From positions 1-21,072 of the IMG/VR virus record IMGVR_UViG_3300001450_000416: a stretch of DNA of 21,072 bases; one strand, 5' to 3'. How positions within the stretch are numbered: the stretch's first letter is position 1; each line of letters opens with the position of its first letter. The notes below the pieces were generated by a model. The model ran no database searches, was not told where the DNA came from, and saw only the letters and a list, made by a program, of their open reading frames with translations. Made by a program: the position numbers and the translations under genes. Origin of the DNA: a virus. Of the stretch, positions 16,201 through 21,072 are shown in pieces.

Positions 16201-16317
16201 GATAATGAAAATTTATATGATATGGCTGAAGACATTGGCAAAGATGTTCTTAAAGGAATTAATACAGCATATAATGGAGCAAAGAAAATATTTAGTAGTT
16301 TGAACCCATTTGATTAA
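13291..16317 (+). CDS. Large baseplate protein with C-terminal tube-like (gp48/gp54-type) domain
   Basis: A 1008-residue structural protein. The N-terminal part (about 1-140) includes FAKLLISPKGLVWNLKQFGL, a segment I recall from long unannotated structural proteins of marine phages. Residues 347-480 contain imperfect repeats of about 50 residues. Residues 775-940 form a separate domain: FRAGINSISDGFNPSWVQEK, then GRADPKIILDGWGRSFSLDL, ELTLGDLYRQVPCYLSTFSV and the final SLELTYIGTELP. That strand order resembles tail-tube-fold baseplate proteins such as T4 gp48 and gp54, which cap the hub and nucleate the tube. They are about 320-360 residues, so two thirds of this protein is extra. It is coupled to the tape measure gene by TAATG. 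The baseplate role is fairly secure; the T4 equivalence is inferred. Confidence 0.65.
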   Translation: MLKDLKSNLTWHGTTAKAPGKYSQTEIQNKTTSYQENDIKDQYNKFHIHDAPNINLNSFGRATDQPFIIRGIQQRDGDPQRYKLGDVGTYASRLAEDSARFAKLLISPKGLVWNLKQFGLHASNPNVETNIGIRPTKVFDPISFASNIPGAPLGIHSARHGTFGQRGRYEDVQKLILKEDVEGVHKNRLEKLRVELIGREAAVSEDQGSPTGLWGTIVQGISNFVSPLQSLLAGFDGSEIKTLSGPGGPKSLYGIGYTTIRRASTTGTGLKDNLGNAYWGIHYNIKSKYESDTVPGAARNLEGGPGNSIKKTYNDERPHRNNLPIFDAETGGYGLLDVTNKFNTAGYLANNSLAGGRVYTEDQETELNRPKIVPGSGKIDDSGNIITEDALDPSPSYLETNTPKGGRFVGSDHSAEDGLTRSKIDTTSGRIDDSGKSIKELANPETIDKYFTSNRIDESLEEQLIRPLIDNKKINEHIHSFLYGTKEHSLDLIKDINTGYNKNFLNNTPTDGGDDWDTSPRTNLYGKIDQANESSPGNTPQIRDSASKVFDLGSPTNIKGTLTLSPSTTGILTLGAMNAGDKIFNYFTPDLRYMSAMTREQLDDGGGTHDYLSLKQGYNFGADISPPSWEIHGVDSQIVPPYNGKDYSPKFTPSAPKVGPSPDAGQVQISGQKSNPITEVDSLIKTKLDPLKNGNSPDNSGTRMIGGKPNTSAGTPVVYSYMNYQELRNQESSVTNPKRINEFRKEVISEVSAEIKSRSRDKLGYGGAGQPDTLNMTGVGEAPGQEDIVPFYLAQLGGGDAVYFRAGINSISDGFNPSWVQEKEIGRADPKIILDGWGRSFSLDLTLAAGSSGELKPMWDKLNTIGGWTAPDYSSGNGYSGTFIELTLGDLYRQVPCYLSTFSVDVDNETPWEISAGRRLPKYASVSLELTYIGTELPQKGTKFFSAAAGGSTKSAGGKDDKSWMDSDYSDNENLYDMAEDIGKDVLKGINTAYNGAKKIFSSLNPFD
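14329..14730 (+). repeat. Imperfect ~50-residue tandem repeats in the baseplate protein
   Basis: Copy 1 starts at residue 347 (YLANNSLAGGRV...SGKIDDSG), copy 2 at 397 (YLETNTPKGGRF...SGRIDDSG), and a shorter copy 3 at 450 (YFTSNRIDE...LIRPLIDNKKI). Shared elements are an aromatic-Leu start, a GGR turn in the first two, an acidic segment, (L)xRxxI and SG(K/R)IDDSG. DNA identity is modest, so the duplication is old. Confidence 0.65.
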
Positions 16318-16328
16318 TAAGGATTAAT

Positions 16329-16634
16329 ATGAATAGATATAAAAATATAATAGAAAAACGATTAGATACTAAACGAAAACGACTTCGTTATAATTCTAAT
16401 TTACCACCAAAACTAGACAAATCATTAGAAGATATTTATATAATTTCTAGAACAGGAGATAGGTTAGATCAGTTAGCATATGAATATTATGGTGACCAAT
16501 CTCAATGGTGGGTTATTGCTCAAGCAAATCATATCGGTAAAGGAACATTTGCAATAGAACCAGGTATACGAATACGAATTCCATCTAAAAAAGAGTATTA
16601 TCAATTGATAAAAAATTCTGATACAGAGAGATAA
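16329..16634 (+). CDS. LysM-type baseplate protein, gp53/gpX-like
   Basis: A 101-residue protein. Residues 1-35 are basic. Residues 38-86 form a LysM-like domain: ISRTGDRLDQLAYEYYGDQS, then QWWVIAQANHI and a final strand of the GIRIRIP type. This order (Asp-x-Leu-x-x-Leu-Ala, Tyr-Tyr-Gly, Trp-Trp, Ala-Asn, pro-strand) is shared by the LysM part of T4 gp53, a baseplate wedge protein, and by P2-type tail protein X. The length (T4 gp53 has 196 residues) is closer to gpX. It would bind other baseplate proteins, or possibly peptidoglycan. It lies between the large baseplate protein and the hub gene, as gpX often lies beside hub genes. The start has an AAGGA site 5 bases upstream. Confidence 0.75.
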   Translation: MNRYKNIIEKRLDTKRKRLRYNSNLPPKLDKSLEDIYIISRTGDRLDQLAYEYYGDQSQWWVIAQANHIGKGTFAIEPGIRIRIPSKKEYYQLIKNSDTER

Positions 16635-16637
16635 ATT

Positions 16638-18494
16638 ATGGGAGTATTTTATTCAGCAGCCCAGCCATATGTATTGGAAGAACTCGCGGCCCGAAAAAAT
16701 AAAGGCTATACAGAAAGTCGTCGACAAATGGGAGTTTATGTTAAAATTGTAACAGATGGAGGAACTTTATCATCATTAGATAATACATCAACCCAAAGTC
16801 GGTATTCTAAATCAACCGGCCGACCAACTCCATCTTTAACAAAATTAAAAGTGGAGATGTCTGGTGATTATGGTTCATTAAAAAAAGCATTTGCAACAGT
16901 TAAATGTTTTGATAAACAATCTTTTGAAGAATTTGAACAAGCATTCTTAATTCCAGGAACGGATATTAAAATTGATTTCGGCCGCGCAGGAGCTCAAGGA
17001 CTTGCTAATAAAGGAAATTTTGATGGTGTAGTATTTGATTATTCATTTAAGTTGAATCCACAATTAGGATATGATTGTGAAATTAAATGTGTTGCAAAAG
17101 GAAGTATGGTAACTGAGATGAATGTAAATACTAAATTAGAAGACACAGGGAGAGAGTTTACTTCAAATTTTGATGGATTTAATTCGACATCAACGGTTGT
17201 AAATATATGTGATGTATTTGATTATGATGTACAAAAAAAGATGGATGATCAAGAAGATTTAGATGAAGACGAAGGATATTCATTTTCTGGTTATTCTAAT
17301 GCACATATGGCAGGAACAGATTGTCCTAACTCAGCTCCTGAACCAACACAAGATGGAATGGTAGGAGGAAATATAATATTCTGTTCAATTGGTTATATAG
17401 TTAATAAATTGATTAATGATGATTTATTAACAAAAAATGCAGAAGCATCAGAGACAACTAAAAAACGTAAGATTAAATTTGTTTGTAATGATAAAGTTAC
17501 AATAGGTAGAAATTTTGATTACATGTTTTCTGCAAACCCGATGAAGGTATTAATATCAGGAAAAAAGAAGAATGAGAAATATGGAGGTGATGGAGGAGGA
17601 ATGTTTGGTGCATGTAAGTGGTGGGGTAAAGAATTCGGAGTTCCAAAAGTATTAGGTGGATCAACAGCCAAACTAGCTAATATATTAATAGGACGAGATA
17701 CATTACGTTCTATAGCAGGAGCAGGTGGATCAGGAGAAGGCGGAGGAAGTAAAGTTAGTATTAATAGTTTCCTTCAAGGTATATTCAAAGAAGTTTATAC
17801 CAACTCTGGAGGTGCATGGGACTTATCAACAACTTCAATGACCAAAGAACAAGCAGCTACATATGGAGTTGCATATGATAAAAATGCAATGTATATAATT
17901 GATAGGAACTGGGCAACAGGAAATGGTGCAAAGAAAATAAAACTAGATGCATTAAATGTAAGTAAATTTGATAATTCAACAAGGAATGTTGCAATAACGG
18001 GTAAAGTTCCAAAGGATATGGCAGCAGCTGCATTTGTAGGAGGATCGGGTACAGCATCAGGAAAGAAAGGAACATTGACTGCAGGAATATTAGGTAAGAG
18101 AATTGATAAAATGATGAGTAGAATATCAGCATTTATTGATGAAGCAAAAACCTTAGCAGCATTAACAGAGAATAGAGAACTTATTCATGACAATGGATAT
18201 AGTGAAGAAGAAATTGCATCAGCAAAGACGAATCTAAAAGCATATATTGAAGGTGGTCAATCAGCCACAGAGAAAGCTAAATTTAGAAAAGATATGTATC
18301 CATTAAATTTATCAGCAACATTAGATGGAATATCAGGTATTCAATTTGGAAATGCTTGTCAATCAGATTTAGTACCTTCAAGATACTTTACTGGATCACC
18401 AAAAGTATGTTTTACAGTAACAAAGGTAATACATAATATATCTGGTAATGATTGGACAACAGATGTAGAAACAATTTGTAGAGCGGAACCTTAA
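16638..18494 (+). CDS. Baseplate hub protein, gp27/gpD-like
   Basis: A 618-residue protein likely to form the trimeric hub that joins tube and central spike. The N-terminus (MGVFYSAAQPYVLEELAARK) and the barrel-like segment DKQSFEEFEQAFLIPGTDI then DYSFKLNPQLGYDCEIKCVA resemble the first hub domain of gp27/gpD-type proteins. The end, KVCFTVTKVIHNISGNDW then TTDVETICRAEP, is the conserved final hub strand pair (FxVxxVxHxIxxxxWxT). T4 gp27 is 391 residues; the extra length is a Gly/Ser-rich middle (about 310-510). Eleven cysteines is a high count for a phage structural protein. No gp5-like lysozyme or needle is fused or adjacent, so the spike must be encoded elsewhere. It starts three bases after the LysM gene. 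Confidence 0.65.
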   Translation: MGVFYSAAQPYVLEELAARKNKGYTESRRQMGVYVKIVTDGGTLSSLDNTSTQSRYSKSTGRPTPSLTKLKVEMSGDYGSLKKAFATVKCFDKQSFEEFEQAFLIPGTDIKIDFGRAGAQGLANKGNFDGVVFDYSFKLNPQLGYDCEIKCVAKGSMVTEMNVNTKLEDTGREFTSNFDGFNSTSTVVNICDVFDYDVQKKMDDQEDLDEDEGYSFSGYSNAHMAGTDCPNSAPEPTQDGMVGGNIIFCSIGYIVNKLINDDLLTKNAEASETTKKRKIKFVCNDKVTIGRNFDYMFSANPMKVLISGKKKNEKYGGDGGGMFGACKWWGKEFGVPKVLGGSTAKLANILIGRDTLRSIAGAGGSGEGGGSKVSINSFLQGIFKEVYTNSGGAWDLSTTSMTKEQAATYGVAYDKNAMYIIDRNWATGNGAKKIKLDALNVSKFDNSTRNVAITGKVPKDMAAAAFVGGSGTASGKKGTLTAGILGKRIDKMMSRISAFIDEAKTLAALTENRELIHDNGYSEEEIASAKTNLKAYIEGGQSATEKAKFRKDMYPLNLSATLDGISGIQFGNACQSDLVPSRYFTGSPKVCFTVTKVIHNISGNDWTTDVETICRAEP

Positions 18495-18496
18495 TT

Positions 18497-19342
18497 ATGG
18501 CATCAAGATATTATCCAAGATCACAACGACATTTCGGATTCTTTACTAAAGGTGAGGAGTGGATGTTTCCTATTACCTTTAAGGAATATAAAGGACCATA
18601 CCATTGGTACGGAGTAGGAGGCAAAAAAGAAATTGTATATACAGGAGCATCAAAAACTCCAACATCCCAAGTAATAATACCTTTTAAAGATGTATCAAAA
18701 GATCCACATACATTTATATATGATTCAATTACAGATGTATCATTAGGAGAATTTATACCACCAATTGGAAAACAACCAGTTGTAACTAAAGAAGATAGAC
18801 AACGTGGATATATGGTACGTTATTTTATAAAAAAATCAAATGATATTACGGCACCTGTAATTGAAGTTGATCGAAAACAATATAAAAAATGTAAAGCTAA
18901 AGAAGGAAGGCATATTAATGGATTTTTATATTCAAGGACATCTATAAGATGGAAACTTACTGGACCACAAAAAGATGTGATAAAAGGTGAATCATTAAAA
19001 ATATCAGTTAAAGGAGTTGAAGATACTAATCGTAGAACTGCATTTGCCCAAAATATAAAAATGGAAGGATTATCAAATCTTTTAAGAGATACAACTAGAT
19101 ATACAGTATATGATCAAATTGATAAACAAAAAGGTCCAGGCTTAATGGCACCACCTAGTTTCTTTGAAACAGATGGTTCAGAATTTGTATTACCTGACGG
19201 ATCTCCGTATGCAGGATTTTATCATATTCATCCAACTAAAGGCGTAATGATCGGAAAAACACATTCCGATAAATTTGATCAAACTAAATTAACTAGTTTC
19301 TCAGAATATGCTATAGCAAAGTCAAATTTTAATAGCTACTAA
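18497..19342 (+). CDS. Virion-associated protein with YxGxYH modules, function unknown
   Basis: A 281-residue protein starting two bases after the hub gene stop, so probably part of the baseplate unit. Two YxGxYH motifs are visible: YKGPYHWYG (residues 31-39), followed by YTGA and a Ser-x-x-Ile-x-Pro element, and YAGFYHIHPTKGVMIGKTH (residues 238-256). I recall YxGPYH...GxxMxGxxH modules from wedge-like or minor structural proteins of marine phages, without a known function. The middle (100-180) is basic and mixed. The HxHP-like motif invites comparison with JAB-type metallopeptidases, but the downstream SxxxxxxD pattern of that family is not convincing, so I do not call an enzyme. A baseplate wedge or adaptor role is the best guess. 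Confidence 0.55.
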   Translation: MASRYYPRSQRHFGFFTKGEEWMFPITFKEYKGPYHWYGVGGKKEIVYTGASKTPTSQVIIPFKDVSKDPHTFIYDSITDVSLGEFIPPIGKQPVVTKEDRQRGYMVRYFIKKSNDITAPVIEVDRKQYKKCKAKEGRHINGFLYSRTSIRWKLTGPQKDVIKGESLKISVKGVEDTNRRTAFAQNIKMEGLSNLLRDTTRYTVYDQIDKQKGPGLMAPPSFFETDGSEFVLPDGSPYAGFYHIHPTKGVMIGKTHSDKFDQTKLTSFSEYAIAKSNFNSY

Positions 19343-19383
19343 AATATTAGGTTTTCTGCAAAAGATTCATTATAATTATATAA

Positions 19384-20730
19384 ATGAAAATTGTTGAAGA
19401 TAAAGCCAGGTTACAAGAGTTAACTAAATCATTAGAAACTTCTGATAGTTTTTGGATACCAGTATTTTCTGATTTGTATCGACATTATGTAAATAATCAA
19501 ATAAGTTTTGTTTATATTTATATAGTTAATACGAAAAAAGAGTATATTATACCATTCCATCATAAGGATTGTATATGCCTAGAATCCGAACATCTAAACC
19601 GGTTTACAAGTAAGGCGGATATCTATGTTTTGGGCAAGAAACGCTTTGTAAATTTCTACCATCATAAGACGTTTGACGCTGATTTAGTTGAATACTTTCA
19701 AAGTAATAAAATGTTACAACTAGAGGATACAGATACAAATGCACATGATTGGTTCAATAAGTGGTATTACAATGAAACAAATGTAAATGATTATATTCCA
19801 ATAGTTAAACATTTTGAAAGATGTTCAGAAATGAAAGATAAATTTATGGAATCATTTACAACTTTCAAAAAATCACAATCATTTGAATATTATAATGATT
19901 TGTTTATAGATAATCTATATGCAATAGAAAGGAATGGATTAAAAGTTAATTATGATAAATTTGTAGAAAAGTTTCAAACAAATAATTTAATTGGAGCAAC
20001 AGCCTATACTGAATATAATATCTATACAACTACAGGAAGGCCATCTAATAAACATGGTGGAGTTAATTATGCTGCAATTAATAAAGAAAATGGGTCTAGA
20101 GAATCATTTATCTCAAGACATGAGTATGGTATGTTATTAGAGTTAGACTATGACTCATACCATTTAAGGCTAATTGGAGATATTATTGATTACGAATTAC
20201 CAGAGTCATCTGTGCATACATATTTAGGAAAACAATATTTTGGTAAAGAAGAATTATCTAAAGAAGAATATGAACAAAGTAAAACAATATCCTTTAGGTT
20301 ATTATATGGAGGAGTAGATAAAGATTTTGCAAAGATTCCATATTTTGGTAAGGTAAGAGAGTATACATATAAATTATGGAAGAAATTCCAGAAACAAGGT
20401 TATATAGAAACTGCCATTCTAAAAAGAAAGTTATTTAGAACTGCAATGACAGATATGAATCCAAGTAAATTATTTAATTATTATTTACAGAGTATGGAAA
20501 CAGAATATAATATGGCAATGATAAATGAAGTAAATGCTTTATTAGGACCATATGATACTAAATTAATTTTATATACATATGATTCATTATTATTTGATTT
20601 TGCTATTAAGGATGGAAAACAATTGATATTAGATATTAAAAAGACAATGACGGCAGACAAATTTCCAGTCAAAATCAAAGCTGGAAAAACAATGCAAGAC
20701 TTACAAAATATGACTGATAAACTAAGTTAG
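19384..20730 (+). CDS. Divergent, compact family A DNA polymerase-like protein
   Basis: A 448-residue protein with the family A polymerase order. TTTGRPSN is at 215-222. Motif A is LELDYDSYHLRLI with D255 at the E. coli Pol I D705 position. Motif B is QSKTISFRLLYGG with K300, F304 and Y308 matching K758, F762 and Y766. NYYLQ (N365, Q369) matches N845 and Q849, and motif C is LYTYDSLLF with D400 matching D882. Several usual residues differ: E710 is H260, R754 is Y296, H881 is Y399 and E883 is S401. Residues 20-100 resemble a shrunken 3'-5' exonuclease domain (YIIPFHHKD recalls Pol I YIPVAHD) without a clear DxE. Activity is therefore uncertain. It starts 41 bases after the baseplate unit with no visible ribosome binding site. 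A replication gene here is unusual. Confidence 0.8.
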   Translation: MKIVEDKARLQELTKSLETSDSFWIPVFSDLYRHYVNNQISFVYIYIVNTKKEYIIPFHHKDCICLESEHLNRFTSKADIYVLGKKRFVNFYHHKTFDADLVEYFQSNKMLQLEDTDTNAHDWFNKWYYNETNVNDYIPIVKHFERCSEMKDKFMESFTTFKKSQSFEYYNDLFIDNLYAIERNGLKVNYDKFVEKFQTNNLIGATAYTEYNIYTTTGRPSNKHGGVNYAAINKENGSRESFISRHEYGMLLELDYDSYHLRLIGDIIDYELPESSVHTYLGKQYFGKEELSKEEYEQSKTISFRLLYGGVDKDFAKIPYFGKVREYTYKLWKKFQKQGYIETAILKRKLFRTAMTDMNPSKLFNYYLQSMETEYNMAMINEVNALLGPYDTKLILYTYDSLLFDFAIKDGKQLILDIKKTMTADKFPVKIKAGKTMQDLQNMTDKLS

Positions 20731-20732
20731 TC

Positions 20733-20742
20733 TATATTTATA
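20733..20742 (+). promoter_or_regulatory. Candidate late promoter, TATTTATA element before the last gene
   Basis: TATATTTATA (core 20735-20742), preceded by AGTC, begins two bases after the polymerase stop and ends four bases before the ATG at 20747. If it acts like a T4-type -10 element, transcription would begin at or next to the ATG, giving a leaderless message. Confidence 0.5.
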
Positions 20743-20746
20743 ATAA

Positions 20747-21072
20747 ATGCAAAGAAACGTAACGGATATATTAAGAGAGTGGTTTTATAGACTACAAAAT
20801 GGTTATGCGATCCAACCGTATAATGATATAGAACTACAGGTTTTATCTAGAATTCTAACAGAAAATAATATAGACCCTAAACCTATTATAGAAAGTTTAC
20901 GTGGAGATGTAATGGAAGCTCCAAAAGAAAAGATACCAGCTGGACTAACTGAAATATTTCATGAATCATTCTTTGCTATAGCACTTGCAGCTATATTAGG
21001 AGGCAAGCCATTATCACCTGATGAGTTTTATACACAAGAGCCTCCTAGTGAGAAATATCCAGATGGGAGAGT
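20747..21072 (+). CDS. Unrecognised protein, cut by the window end
   Basis: This frame is open from the ATG at 20747 to the window edge (108 complete codons) and is closed upstream by a TAA at 20744-20746, so the start cannot be earlier. The N-terminus MQRNVTDILREWFYRLQNGY is a short helical segment followed by a helical region around IELQVLSRILTENNI. Then comes a hydrophobic stretch, SFFAIALAAILGG (about residues 74-87), which is too short and polar-flanked for a confident membrane helix, and a Pro/Glu-rich segment. I recall ILREW-type N-termini on various marine phage proteins but cannot assign a function. There is no ribosome binding site, and the TATTTATA element nearly touches the ATG. 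Confidence 0.6.
   Translation, partial: MQRNVTDILREWFYRLQNGYAIQPYNDIELQVLSRILTENNIDPKPIIESLRGDVMEAPKEKIPAGLTEIFHESFFAIALAAILGGKPLSPDEFYTQEPPSEKYPDGR

Noticed and set aside
16433-16440. TATTTATA inside the LysM gene
   Set aside because: It lies within coding sequence with no gene start at the usual distance downstream; chance copies are expected at this base composition.
19030-19260. HxHP motif in the 281-aa protein as a JAB/MPN metallopeptidase
   Set aside because: The downstream Ser/Asp pattern and the usual domain context of that family are not visible, and the motif is better explained as a YxGxYH module.
19343-19383. Short gap before the polymerase considered as a terminator (TTTTCTGCAAAA)
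   Set aside because: The possible stem is only four A-T pairs with no T-tract, too weak to support.
19515-19522. TATTTATA inside the polymerase gene
   Set aside because: It encodes part of a Tyr/Ile-rich strand and no gene start follows. It is treated as coincidental, though an internal transcript cannot be excluded.

Overview
The window is a dense, AT-rich stretch of a tailed double-stranded DNA phage. Every supported gene is on the + strand. The products form the head-tail connector, contractile tail and baseplate of a myovirus distantly related to T4. The repeat-rich fibre proteins and the style of the connector, tube-chaperone and hub proteins recall uncultured marine T4-type phages; that is recollection, not a search result. 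Nothing in the window identifies the host.

Layout. (1) 1-2501: three virion or fibre genes: a 503-aa protein with four ITASGNISASG-type modules, a 142-aa protein with 17-residue tandem repeats, and a 173-aa beta-rich protein. (2) 2549-5435: connector block, with a gp13-position neck protein, a gp14-like neck protein, a gp15-like tail terminator and a small Gly-rich protein. (3) 5490-8166: a conserved coiled-coil protein, the tail sheath (gp18) and the tail tube (gp19), closed by an intrinsic terminator at 8193-8219. (4) 8273-9724: a gp26-like tail assembly chaperone, followed by a 65-codon extension in the +1 frame with no start of its own, best explained by translational frameshifting, then a small helical protein. 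(5) 9746-19342: tape measure, a large baseplate protein ending in a tube-like domain, a LysM-type gp53/gpX-like protein, a gp27-like hub and a protein with YxGxYH modules. (6) 19384-21072: a compact, divergent family A DNA polymerase, then an unrecognised gene cut by the window edge.

How it works together. Tube subunits would polymerise around the tape measure, which the chaperone pair would hold ready. The hub and tube-like baseplate protein start the tube. Sheath assembles around it, and the gp15- and gp14-like proteins cap the tail and join it to the head.

Regulation. Seven of the gaps between genes carry the same octamer, TATTTATA, within TT(G/C)(C/T)ATATTTATA. Six lie about 24-36 bases before a start codon and one lies 4 bases before. 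It is the reverse complement of the T4 late promoter core TATAAATA and is the best candidate for this phage's late promoter. The sheath and tube genes share almost the same leader. The most interesting items are the frameshifted chaperone with a hairpin at the shift site, the TATTTATA promoter family, and the polymerase lacking several canonical family A residues in the middle of a tail operon.
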